A stretch of DNA of 64,000 nt from Dryocosmus kuriphilus (Eukaryota > Arthropoda > Insecta > Hymenoptera > Cynipidae): assembly GCA_038277395.1 (NCBI GenBank), contig CM076193.1:78868627-78932626 (forward strand). The letters run 5' to 3'. Positions 34,891 to 45,646 of the stretch are shown piece after piece. Under the pieces are notes generated by a model. The model saw only the letters and a program-made list of their open reading frames with translations. It searched no databases and was not told where the DNA came from. Positions within the stretch are counted from its first letter, which is position 1. Each line of letters opens with the position of its first letter. The position numbers and the translations under genes are program-made.

Positions 34891-36166
34891 ATAAAATACA
34901 ATATTAGAGGTTAGGTTTACAAAATTGATAAAGGTTGCAAATATTTGAACCTTATTTTTTATTTACTTAATATAACAATGTTACATATAACTTAAGATTC
35001 ACAATCGGATGTGTTTATAAATGTATTCTCATCAAAATTAAGTAAATTGGTATGTATGGAACTAGCTAAGTTGCTTATAGGCTTTGCATTATTTAATTTA
35101 TAAATAAATGCCTTTATAAAATCGTAGAAATTCGTTAACTCAAGTGGGAATTGCAAATTAAATGCATAATACGTTTTGAATAATAAATCAAATGCTGTAA
35201 TGATTTGATATTTATCTGTGCGATGTAAGCACTTTTGATCAGCTACAACATAGTATCGCCCTGTGATTCCATTCGAAGTACTTATAATATAAGGTTGAAT
35301 AGGTGTCGTAGAAGCTTTACGAGTGGCAGAAATATGCACATTAATATCTGTACCTTGCTGAAAGTGTTCAAAAATATATAAGTCACATATTGTAAATATA
35401 ACAATAAATATCATGAAAGTAATTAATTGTAACGCAATACGTACAGGTATACTTTGAATTAACAAATCATTCACATTCGTAGGCTTTGAAGGAGCTTTTT
35501 TTTTCCTTTTTGTGAGGATGTACATTTTCCTTTTTTTGCGTTTGATACAGGCAAAGTATACATTAAAATTAATAATGTTTTAAGATTATCTATAAAAAAT
35601 GAATGAGTTTTAGAAGGTAATATTTACACATTATTTTATACAGTACTGTTTCTTTGAAAAAGTTTAATTATATACGCACCATCATTGACATCTGAAACTT
35701 GCTTTTGTATATCAGGAAAATTTCCTGAATAGGCTAATATTTTTGGTTTGTAAAAAGTAATAAATTGGCTTATGAAATTATCTCCTTTGCCTGGATATAT
35801 CAAGTCAAATTGAGTATTAATCTGTGATTAAATATTAATGAAAAATCGTAATTATGTAATTAAAATAACATTATGAATTTTGAATTTAATCTTATGCAAA
35901 TAATCCAACACAAATTTAAACATTATTATAATTACCAAATCTCCATCATAATCCTCAAATCGTGGATATTCATCGAAAATTAATTCAATAGCTGGATTAG
36001 ATTTTAAAATCCACTCCCTCCTATTGGTGAGAGTGTCTCTCATTTGAGACGTAATTACATCTTTATTACATAGTACTTGAGGGGTTGTGAAATTTCAAGC
36101 AATTTAGCTATAAAAAAATTAGAAAATTTATAATTTTTTGAAATTTAGTCAGCACTTATGAGTTCT

Positions 36167-36977
36167 CACGTAGAAACAAACAATCGGCAAAGTACTGGGC
36201 CAACGTTGTTTGCCAATGCCGACCGTTGGCCGCCAACCGTTGGGACAAGGCTGGAATGATTACTCCGTGATATGTACGTTGTATCAGTGCTGGCGACCAG
36301 TACTGGCATACAACATTGGTCCAGTACTGAGATATAACCTTGGTCCAACACTGGCATACAGCCTTGGTCCAACACTGGAATACAATTCTGATCCAGTACT
36401 GTTTAACAGTGCTAAACCGGTACTATTATACAGTGCATATTTTTGGGGATATTTTGATGTTTTACGAGCATAAAATACATAAATACATTAATAAATAAAA
36501 TACATTAATACATAAAATGAAATCCTTATATTTATTAGTTATAATTAAAGTTCAGGGTCGCGGCGATTTTTAAGTATTTCTAACCTCTAAAAATTCATCG
36601 AAAAAAGGACGACAAAATTTTACATTTTGGAGCTTAGTTAATGGGATATTGTAATGGATTTAGATGTATACTTACTTCGTAGAAGCTGACATCATATAAA
36701 GACTGTGCACAAGCATAAAATCGAAATAATAAAAATGTGCACGAACTTTTTTTTGCGGGAAATCAGACTTTTGACATAGATCATCAAGTTAACACTCTCT
36801 AGTTAACGTAAGGCTTACTGTACATTGCGCCGGCGCAGCAACAGCGGCCATATTGGTCGCTGCAACAATATTGGTATCCGGTACTGGCCCAGTGTTGGCG
36901 ATCGACGGTCGGGTAACAGCGTTGTATCAGTACTGGACCCGTCGTCACCGTTGGCAAAGCACATATTTTTCTGCGTG
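36167..36977. mobile_element. Putative MITE with internal minisatellite in intron 6
   Basis: CACGTAGAAA at 36167 and the complement of CACGCAGAAA at 36977 form weak terminal inverted repeats, and both ends are followed by TACTGG/CCAGTA and CCAACGTTG-like motifs. Inside, at about 36275-36425, a ~27-bp unit (CCAGTACTGGCATACAAC type) is repeated about six times. It sits between exons 6 and 7 of the SAM gene and probably displaced the original acceptor region of exon 7. Target duplication unclear. Confidence 0.5.
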
Positions 36978-38278
36978 GGTTATAGTGTGATTAAAGGAAA
37001 ACATAAGTTTTAAATCTTTCTTTATCAATAAGTTACACTTATTTAAAATAGCTTACTTTTTTTTGAAATTCTTTATCAGAAAGTAAATCTACTGGTGTAG
37101 GATTAACTGGTTTAAAATTTTTCTCTTTATGATTACTTTTCCATGATGATTTATATCCCTTTTCTTCTCGTGTTAAACTAGTTCTAAGAGTTAAAAGTCT
37201 AAATTCAATAAACCCTCTTCTTTGATTCGGATCGCAGTAATGTTCCTGACAAAAAAAAAAAATATTAAAATTAACTTTATTTCATATAGATATTATTTTA
37301 TTTATAGACAAATTAATGCAGACAACAAAAGCCACATATCCAAAAACATACATAACCGAGTTTTGCATTATCATCCTTCAATTGTGGAAATTCTGTGACA
37401 ATAGCTTTGGCCAGAGCTACTTTATACTCAGTTGGAAGATAGCTGAAAACAATACAAAAAATATTTCAAGTGAACATTTTATTTTCATACCAGAAACTTT
37501 TGATACTTACTAAGAATTATGAATGGTTACTAGTTCGGCAACAAGGATTTTAATCATCAATCTCCTCGAACATTCAGTAAAGTAATTTTCATTAATCGCT
37601 TGTAAAACGTTTTTGCCGTCTTGTGGATTTTGAAATAACGTTTCAACGAAAGAGTCAAATCTCTAAAATGAAAAAAAATATGTATAAATTAGTATTACAA
37701 ATTTGTATTATAGTTTAATTTATTAAAAATTTGTTAATCTCACTGTAAAATCACATGGATGTACTTTTTGACTCGTTCCACTGGTACTAGCAGTACTGAC
37801 TGATGAAACACAACCGCTATAGGCGATTGTTTTCCTTTTTAGAGAATTAGGTTTCTCCAAACGTTTCTGATATTCTACTTTTTTTTTCTTGACTTTGCCT
37901 CTCACTTACATTTTTTTCTTTAGCGCTACTCTTACGTTGCAAAGTAAAATTATTGTTACCTTTTGAAAGTCCAATCAATGAGTTATTTCGAGTATTTCCA
38001 CCATCGTCATTTTTTTCATTAGTGTTACTCTCACGTAGGAAACTAAGATTATCGTTTTGAAGTCCAATCGATGAGTTATTTTCAGTATTTTATACATGAG
38101 TAGTGTTGTCTTTGATTTGGCATTCAAATGAACTTTGTTGACTGTCTTCAATCAATGAAAATTGTACTGGTGCATAATTAATCATCTAAAACACATTTAT
38201 AAAATACTTGTTTTTATAAAGAAAATATTTTAACTTATATTGGCATATTATAAAATATATAACTATTACATTTTTAAG

Positions 38279-38280
<2 letters not shown>

Positions 38281-38351
<71 letters not shown>
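38281..38351. repeat. (TA)n microsatellite, ~70 bp
   Basis: A pure TA run in the intron between exons 2 and 3 of the SAM gene. Confidence 0.95.
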
Positions 38352-38355
<4 letters not shown>

Positions 38356-39143
38356 TTATTACTTAAAAATTTGTTTTCAATAATAAACTGAATAATAAAA
38401 GAACTTGCCTTGAAATTATTAATAATGTCCATTACATTTTTTGCAGGACCCATTTTGATATTAATAGATCTAAAATCTGCTTCAGTACATTGAAGGAATG
38501 TTTTTCCGTCGATGGCTTCATCTGAATAACAAAACAAATTTAGTATTAACAAGTATGCTTTAGAAACGAAATATAAAAGGATAAGAAATAATATGAATAT
38601 TAAACATTTTCATGCATAAAAGTAAAAGTCTTCAAACTAATGATATCAAAGTTTGCTTTAATCAGTTTTTTTTTTAAAGCAGTGTTAAACCAACACCCTA
38701 ACATAATTTTTTTAAAGATCGCTTTACTAAAAAAATTTTCATTAACTTAATCATGCTATAATTTTTTATTGTTACAAGCTCGTGCGAAAACCATCACATG
38801 AGGAAAAAATCAACTTCTCACACAAGTATCGAATTGTATTTTATCGTACGACGTGCAAGAAGCTCGCTTTACGCATATAGAGTTTTAAGGAACGTGCGTA
38901 AAGCGAGTGCTTCTCGCATGAAGTGCGATAAACTTTTTTTATTGAAAACTTTGTTCATTTATAGAACATTTTGAACAAGCGAGCAGGCAAATAGTGCAAT
39001 ATGAAAAATATATCACTAATCAAACCAAATAATATTTCAACTTCACTTATACCTAAACAGTGCAATATAAAAAGATAGCACTAATCAAATGAAATAATAC
39101 TTTAGCTTCGTTTATACCTACATCTTACCCTTTTAATGTATAG

Positions 39144-41727
39144 TCATAGTATAATGTGATGCGTACTTATGTATAAATCATTCGAGTTTGGCTTGTTCCA
39201 GTAGCAAAGAGGTTTGTAACATATTAGTGCAGATGGTTGAATTAATTCATAAAGATTTTCGACGGTTCCTAACTCTACGTAGTGTGCATTTACAGTAGTA
39301 TCAAATCCTAATGTTGTACAAACAGAAATACGCATGTAAACTCCAGTTTCAAGAACAACGATTTCTTCAGTACGGCCAAATTGTAATAAGTTGCCTGGAA
39401 TTTCATATGCTCTTTTTAAGACAACAAAAACATTTTTACGGAATTCAATTCCGTTATATATTACGGTGTTTGCACAAAAAACTAAATCATCTTCGCATTG
39501 GCCTAAATTTATAATATCCAGCACGCTATCAAGTTGATGAACAAATTTTATTTTTCCAGATAGTACTCGAGTTTCGTTCACTTTCACATCACCAGAGCCC
39601 TACTCACAACATTGAATGGTTTTATAAATGCGTATGAGTGTTTTTGGAGGATTTTTGAAATTATGAGCCTTATACGCTCGTAATCTAATTTCGTTATGTT
39701 TTCCTTCGAATCTCATACAATAATAAAGAAGTAAAAGTCCCGACCATTCAAAACATTCGGTATAGTGGAAAAGGTGATGAATCTTATTTATCATATGCAC
39801 GTTAGGAAATAGTATGCGAAAACATGATGCAAAATCCTCTATCAACGCATTTAAGTAAGGCAATGTCGAGGAAGCCACTTTGAGAGCAAAAATAATTTCC
39901 ATGATTCTCAAGTATATTAGTATGAGATTCATGTATTCATCTTCATCGGAAACTTTTCCAGAAAGAATAAATAGTAAAATTCGAATGAGCAGCCACATTT
40001 GCATGGCTTTGTGACTCAAGGTGTGCTCTTTCCTAGACATCATTGCTTCAGTGAAGTTAGCAGAAGGTTTGCTTTTAATCTCAAGATAGCCATAATTAAA
40101 CTTTGATATAGCACCATTAAGAAATGAAATGTCGAAACGTTTTTCAAGTACAACATAATGATGAAGAACCAACTTCACGAGCAAATGACAAATTCCACAT
40201 AGAGAACCTTGCATAATATCAAAAATTTTGTTCCTTGATATATGAAAATACCGAGAATTGTTCAAACAGCAGTCACCCTTCAAGCCTGTTAATGTTTTAA
40301 TTGCATCCGAATAATTATTGTGTTCTAGTAATTGTAATTGCTCCCTATACAGTTGTACAGTTCGTGGTAAACCTTTTTGAGCCAGGCCTTTATGTAGATC
40401 ATCTCTCGAAATTAAACATAAACGACAAAATTTCTCTCCTGATGTTCCAAGATGATTATGATTAAAGACCTCATGTACAGCTAAACCATCACCACAGAAA
40501 CTTGTCAAAGTAGCACGAAGAATGAAAGAAGCTTCATCTTTTAAATCGATCTCAACACCTTCGTCACTCTCCAATTTTTCTAAATCTGCAAGGAATGGGG
40601 CTAAAATTTTATCAAATCCATATTTTACTATATCTTGATGACTAACAATTAGTAAAACATGAATGCTACCTAATTCAGAGTTCATATGAAGTGGCAAATT
40701 TTCAATTACGAAATAAAATGCTCCTATTTTATGAATACATGTTTTAGATCCTAAAGGATTTAAAATTTCTAATTCATCATAATACAATTTGATTCGAATA
40801 GCGTGAGGATACTTGTGAAGAAAAGGATGACTTTTGTAAGGATTACCATCGAGGAAAGAACCTAATATACCATCAGGTGATGGTTGCTTTGACAAAATAA
40901 CTTGTCTAACTTCTTCACTTAATAAAACCGTTTTTAAACTTTCAATAATAGGAACGTTCTGAAATGTTTCGCTAACAGTTGTTTGTTCGTGAGTATTGGT
41001 TGATTTATCTAATTCTGAATCAATGCGTCGACCAAGAGGGATTTCTATTGGTTCAATATACCCATAATTATCAACTAACGACTGTATTTGATTATCATAT
41101 GACTTTAAACTATTGAAAGAACAATCAAAATCTGAAGTGTTGTGAATGTTTGATATTAAATTTTCATCAATAATCTGACTTACTGTTAATTGATTCCTAA
41201 CTTTTCTTATCAATGAATTTTTGGTAAGAAGTAACATTTCTTCGAACTCTTCGATGACGCTTTTAACAATAGTGCCATTTATTGAACCATGACAATGCAA
41301 CCTAGCCATCATTTTACTGATTGATTTTTTTAAATCAAACGCGTTATCATCATTTATTTCGCCGAAAACGTCTACAATATCCATCACCTATATCCATGTG
41401 TTCGATATTTTCATGATAAGCATCTACCCTAACGTCGTCATCTTCTTCTCCCGTAACATCATTGTGACCTGGCACTCTCTGACGATTCTCATCTTCATTC
41501 ATAATTCGTTCCGCATGTGCAATATTATGATGATGGTTCAAAATGTGTACTTTAAAATTTTTAAAGTACTGGAAATTAAAATCACAGCCGTTTTGAGCAC
41601 AAGTAAATCGAACATCTCCTTTTTTAAAGGACATTGTAAGCCCGTGGTTATGGCGAAAATGTTTGCCCAATCCATCTACGCCTCCAGTTATTAACGTGTT
41701 ACATCGGTAACAATTAAAATGTTCCAT
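39144..41727 (-). pseudogene. C2H2 zinc-finger/transposase-like protein of the 8.9-kb element
   Basis: ATG at 41727 opens a frame with two C2H2-type fingers (CYRC with HFRHNH, and CAQNGC with HILNH; residues ~5-65). After an acidic linker the frame shifts at 41387: a 13-bp tandem duplication (ATGGATAT twice) moves it by one base. The main part (41387-39603) has the succession LGSFLDGNPYKSHPF, YYDELEILNPLGSK, FCGDGLAVHEV, CRLC and MRFEGKH, known to me from a widespread animal family of mobile-element proteins. An in-frame TAG at 39600-39602 then interrupts; the same frame continues as GSGDVKVN and ends at 39144. Where relatives have an MHD-x-x-EG motif this copy reads MQGSLCG. It lies wholly in intron 1 of the SAM gene. 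Probably the transposase gene, inactive here. Confidence 0.75.
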
Positions 41728-41884
41728 TTTGCACCATCAAATTCCTGTAAATCTTGTATATTTTCTTTAGAAAGTATATGAATAAGTTTTTAAATAATAT
41801 GAATGACATGATGAAATGATGTTGAATTTAAAAGTAAACCAAACATACATCGAAGAAAATAAATAAGGGTGCGATTGTTTTCTA

Positions 41885-42039
41885 TGTAAAATCGCCTGCT
41901 ATTTTCGAATCCAGCATCAAATTTTTCATATTTTCCACAGAAAATTCAAAGTGGTCGTTCAAAGTCGAGGAATATTGAATTTTCTGTGGAAAATATGAAA
42001 AATCGGATGCTGGATTTGGAAATAGCAGGCAATTTTACA
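41885..42039. repeat. Palindrome with ~65-bp arms upstream of the transposase-like gene
   Basis: TGTAAAATCGCCTGCTATTT through TTTCCACAGAAAATTCAA is mirrored, after a ~25-base centre, by TTGAATTTTCTGTGGAAAA through AATTTTACA. It lies in the 160-310 bp upstream of the C2H2/transposase-like start, so it may be a small MITE or a regulatory hairpin. Confidence 0.75.
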
Positions 42040-43229
42040 TTTTAAAAAATTACACCGTTATTATTTTCATCGATTTTCTTTATTTTCTAAACTGAACCAA
42101 ACGACTGTGAAATGCTCGATTATGACTTAATGGGTTAAGGTGGCTTACAAGAGTTTGAATAAAATTATTATCAATCTTCATTTATTGAAGCTATGTAATA
42201 CGTTTGAGTTTTAGTAAATATAAAATTTAGTATATTTGGAGTAAGTCACTTTAAAAAATTGAATTTAAGTATTTTGAACAAAAACTTATGTAATTACTCA
42301 CTTTTCAAAGCTTCGACAGTTCGTTCATCAAAGTAGTTTGCTACCAAAAACTCCTCCAACTCGTCCACTGACAAAGCCTGGAAGTCCTCCATGTGCTTCA
42401 TTGAATTTGTAATTCTAAACATAAATGTACCTTTTTTAGATCTTTTTTTTTTAATAATACAATATTCTACATTAAAACACCTATTTTTACTTTCTAAATT
42501 TAAAAAACTAAAGTTATGCTACATGAATAGCAAATCCTAACCCCAAAATTAAAATGATTAGAATTCACTCAAAACATGAATAAAATTTTTAATTTTGGAC
42601 ATTGTCTTATCAAAAATATTAAAAATAATTTTTTTTTTCATTTATATAAATTGAAACACGTGTTTAACTTACCTTTATATTTGAAAATTGGACGTAATTT
42701 TTCCAAAAGAGACAAAATAACCTTCACTGTGTCACTTTGGGAGCAGACTGGAGCAGGGATGGTATAAGAAGACAAGGTGAGACCGCGCGCATAAAAATTG
42801 GTGCAGCGAAACAGAAGCAAGTGACTCTAGCTGACGTCACTATGCGAGGGTAATTCAAACGTTTCGAATGAAAGTATTTAATTCAACAGATAATAAATGT
42901 TTATTTATATTTATGTTCATATAAGTAAAATGACTAACATTTAAAAATTTTACAATGTGAGTTTTAAATAATTTAATATCAGCAATTTGCTAATAATTTG
43001 AAATGGTGTTTAATAATAAATATAGAAATATTTAAAAAATACTTCTAATACGTATTAAAAATTCAAGTTTAATACAAACTAACTCGAGTTTCAATTTTAT
43101 TAAAACACTAATTTATTTGTTCAATTACATGTATGGAAGTAAAAAAATAAATAGTTAAATAAATAAATAAAAAATAAATATATAAATAAAATTTATATTG
43201 AGGGAAAACATTAAATTTAGACTTTCTAG

Positions 43230-43331
43230 AAATAGGTTCTTGTTCTAAAACGACCATTTTTCCCCTCATTTTTCCTTTTTCTATGCGAGTTTTTACACGA
43301 TTTTACACAACAATAATTTGTCATTTTCACA
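43230..43331 (-). pseudogene. THAP-like zinc-finger start near the right end of the 8.9-kb element
   Basis: On the minus strand an ATG opens MTNYCCVKSCKNSHRKRKN, which resembles the start of a THAP domain (C-x-x-x-C with the CKNS motif), a DNA-binding finger found in several transposases. The frame ends after about 33 codons and the Trp, second Cys and His of the full domain are not visible. It could be a first exon of a spliced gene or a remnant. Confidence 0.35.
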
Positions 43332-43597
43332 CTATATACTCCGCACACTGTATTAGTCGCAACAATAATGACACACTGATGCCTATATACTATAATATTA
43401 CCGCACATAACCGCATTTGGCGGTTATGTCCAAGAAGTCACTGCGTAAACAATGAAATTTCACTGATTCGCCAGTGACTTAAATTGATGCCAGTTTTCCG
43501 CTAGCAAACAGTGGATTTTTCACTGTTTCATATTTAGAGAATATATTTAAAGGTAACGCAGCAAGTCAGATATGTTCGTTGAAAAAGGTTCGAATTA

Positions 43598-44891
43598 CGA
43601 GGGCTGTTTGATAAGTCAGTGTCTTTTTGAATTTCCCGCGCAGTAACTTTAAATTCAAAACTGCACCCGTCAACGCCATCTATGAATAGACTACTGTTAA
43701 ATTTTAAGCAAGCTGGGTCATTTCGTTTGTGTTTGACAGCCATTGAAAACAGAGAATCTCGTGAATTTTAACGAAAATGGAAAAAAGTGAGTTTCGTGTG
43801 CTGATTAAGCATTATTTTTTGCGTAAGAAAACCATCACTGAAACCAAGAAAAGGCTTGATAAGTACTATGGGAACTCTGCACCATCAATTTCAATGGTTA
43901 AGAAGTTTTTTACTGAGTTTCGTTGTGGTCGTACCAGTACAAGTGACGCCGAACGTTCAGGTCGCCCAAAAGAGGTCATTACGCCAGAAATCGTCGATAA
44001 AATCCATGGAATGATATTGGACGATAGGAGAATGAAAGTGCGTGAAGTGTCTGAGGCTGTAGGCATCTCAACTGAGTGGGTACATCACATTTTATATGAA
44101 TATTTGGACATGAAAAAACTATCCGCGAGATGTTTGCCTCGATTGCTCACAATCGAGCATAAGCGCAATCGTGTGACCACTTCAAAGGAGTGTTTGGCGA
44201 TGTTCAGCTGCAATCCGAACGAGTTTTTGCGCCGTTTCGTAACCGTGGACGAAACATGGATCCATCACAACACACCAGAGACCAAGGAACAATCAAAACA
44301 GTGGGTTTCTCCGGGTGAAAATGCACCAAAGAAGGTCAAGATGGGTCTGTCGGCCAACAAGGTCATGGCCACAGTTTTTTGGGATGCATGCGGTATCATT
44401 CACATCGATTACCTTCAGAAGGGTAAAACGATCAACGGCCAATATTATTCAGAGCTTCTGGACAGATTCGATATTGATTTGAAGCAAAAAAGACCGCATT
44501 TGTCGAAGAAAAAAATGCTGTTCCATCAGGACAATGCACGGGTGCACACGTGTGTAGTCGCGATGGGAAAAATCCATGAATTGGGCTATGAACTGCTACC
44601 TCATCCAGCATGTTCTCCAGATTTAGCCCCCTCCGACTATTTCCTGTTTCCAAACCTGAAGAAATGGCTGGGCGGTAAGAGATTTGGGTCGAATGAAGAC
44701 GTCATCACCGAAACACACGCCTATTTTGAGGACCTTGATAAAACCTATTATTTGGAAGGAATAAAAAAATTGGAAAAACGCTGGACTAAATGTATCGAGC
44801 TAAAAGGAGATTACGTTGAGAAATAAAATGCTTATTTGCCAAAAAAAAAATTGTTTATTCAAAAAGTCACTGACTTATCAAATAGCCCTCG
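43598..44891 (+). mobile_element. Full-length mariner element, 1294 bp
   Basis: The inverted ends begin CGAGGGCTGTTTGATAAGTC on the left and, reversed, CGAGGGCTATTTGATAAGTC on the right, with few differences over ~30 bp. TA lies directly outside both ends (43596-43597 and 44892-44893), as in all Tc1/mariner insertions. The interior is one intact transposase gene. It sits 57 bp beyond the right end of the 8.9-kb element. Confidence 0.97.
43777..44826 (+). CDS. Mariner transposase, apparently intact (349 aa)
   Basis: The single frame runs from ATG at 43777 to TAA at 44826, the usual length for mariner transposases (about 345-350 residues). Residues 1-110 carry the paired helix-turn-helix region that binds the terminal repeats. 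The linker-type motif expected as WVPHEL reads CLPRLL. The catalytic triad is visible: Asp in TVDETWIHH, Asp in FHQDNARVH and, after exactly 34 residues, Asp in the APSDYFLF motif, giving D,D34D. The enzyme cuts the element out of DNA and pastes it into TA. There are no stops, frameshifts or missing catalytic residues. A C-terminal KGDYVEK ends the protein. Sequence quality suggests a young copy, in contrast with its surroundings. Confidence 0.95.
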   Translation: MEKSEFRVLIKHYFLRKKTITETKKRLDKYYGNSAPSISMVKKFFTEFRCGRTSTSDAERSGRPKEVITPEIVDKIHGMILDDRRMKVREVSEAVGISTEWVHHILYEYLDMKKLSARCLPRLLTIEHKRNRVTTSKECLAMFSCNPNEFLRRFVTVDETWIHHNTPETKEQSKQWVSPGENAPKKVKMGLSANKVMATVFWDACGIIHIDYLQKGKTINGQYYSELLDRFDIDLKQKRPHLSKKKMLFHQDNARVHTCVVAMGKIHELGYELLPHPACSPDLAPSDYFLFPNLKKWLGGKRFGSNEDVITETHAYFEDLDKTYYLEGIKKLEKRWTKCIELKGDYVEK

Positions 44892-44956
44892 TATTAAGCA
44901 AGAATTTAAACTTTAAAGCAAATATGGAATCAGATGAGCGGAAAAGTAAATTAAAT

Positions 44957-45466
44957 GTTAAACGTGTGCGTAGATGTAGGTAAAGAAAAGAAGTGTTGAA
45001 TGCTATACATAAAGTTTTCCAAAAATTTCCAAGAATTTCTAAAATTTTGAGAATTTTGGAAATTTTCGAGAATTTTGGTAATTTTGAATATTTTTGAGAA
45101 TTTTGGTTATTTTTGAAATTTTTGAAATTTGAAAAAATATTGGAAATTTTGGTAATTTTGAAAATTTTTGAGAATTTTGGTTATTTTTGAAATTTTTGAA
45201 ATTTTAGAAAATATTGGAAATTTTGGTAATTTTGAAAATTTTTGAGAATTTTGGTAATTTTAGAGAATTTTTGAAATTTTGACATTTTTTTGAGAATTTT
45301 GGTAATTTGGAAACTTCTAAAAACTTGTCGAGCTTCCAAATATATGGAAATATATGTATATATTCCTCCATTGTCCCTGGCTTTTTCAAGGAAAACACCT
45401 TGGCTTTGTTTTTGTCAAGAAAGTTCAAGCGGTGTAATAGCTCAGTCGGCTAAGGCCGCGGTACGT
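44957..45466. repeat. Left copy of a ~0.5-kb direct repeat flanking the Harbinger element
   Basis: It starts ACGTGTGCGTAGATGTAGG, continues with ~320 bp of low-complexity sequence (GAATTTTGGTAATTTTGAA type) and GGCTTTTTCAAGGAAAACAC, and ends with a tRNA-like TAGCTCAGTCGG (45438-45449). The same order is found at 48946-49431. The B-box part of the tRNA-like sequence is missing here because the Harbinger element begins at 45475. Confidence 0.8.
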
Positions 45467-45646
45467 TGGCACTATTCACACGGGGATACTCAAATCTCGG
45501 CTACTCGGAAACTGAGAGACGGAGACTCGGCGACTCTGGTTGCCCGTTATGTTCACACGGTCACGACTGAAGTTGCGAGCGTTTGGGAATCCGTATTCAG
45601 TTGCGCGGGACGCGGGTGGTGCATTTATGTGCAGTTCTTTGTCAAA

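Larger units (their letters stand above)
34992..42401 (-). pseudogene. SAM-domain protein (SAMD3-like transposon-encoded), ten exons
   Basis: Exons on the minus strand are 42302-42401 (ATG), 38409-38521, 37744-38185, 37511-37662, 37352-37442, 37057-37245, about 35936-36093, 35680-35821, 35445-35589 and 34992-35357 (TAA). Donors and acceptors fit the consensus (one GC donor after 38409), and the phases agree at every junction checked except the acceptor of exon 7. Exons 1 and 2 together form a SAM domain (LSVDELEEFLVANYF, then EAIDGKTFLQCTEADFRSI). The middle (RREWILKSNPAIELIFDEYP) and C-terminus (PYIISTSNG, YYVVADQKCL, AFDLLFKTYYAFN) match in order the uncharacterised SAMD3-like proteins found in many animals. 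A stop (38090) and a frameshift near an A-run (about 37885) lie in exon 3, so it is probably dead. SAM domains usually mediate protein-protein contacts; its role in transposition is unknown. Confidence 0.75.
34671..43540 (-). mobile_element. 8.9-kb two-gene DNA transposon, superfamily not assigned
   Basis: The ends are inverted repeats: TCTCTAAATATAAAACAGTG at 34671 and, reversed, TCTCTAAATATGAAACAGTG at 43540. Inside both ends are clusters of short CAGTGAAATTTCACTG-type inverted repeats (34685-34890 and 43435-43530), typical of subterminal transposase-binding regions. Between them two same-strand genes lie nested: a ten-exon SAM-domain gene and, in its first intron, a C2H2/transposase-like gene. 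Related ends occur at 54645-54935 and at 63219. No target duplication is evident at the borders. I know homologous gene pairs from animal genomes as uncharacterised mobile families, but cannot name the superfamily. Confidence 0.7.

Noticed and set aside
38849..38933. AAGCTCGCTTTACGCA repeated inverted, a possible regulatory hairpin
   Set aside because: The ~16-base arms are separated by loop sequence without context; it lies in an intron and cannot be given a role.
45001..45310. Open frames over GAATTTTGG repeats
   Set aside because: Low-complexity composition explains the lack of stops; the same holds at 49000-49290 and 61020-61260.
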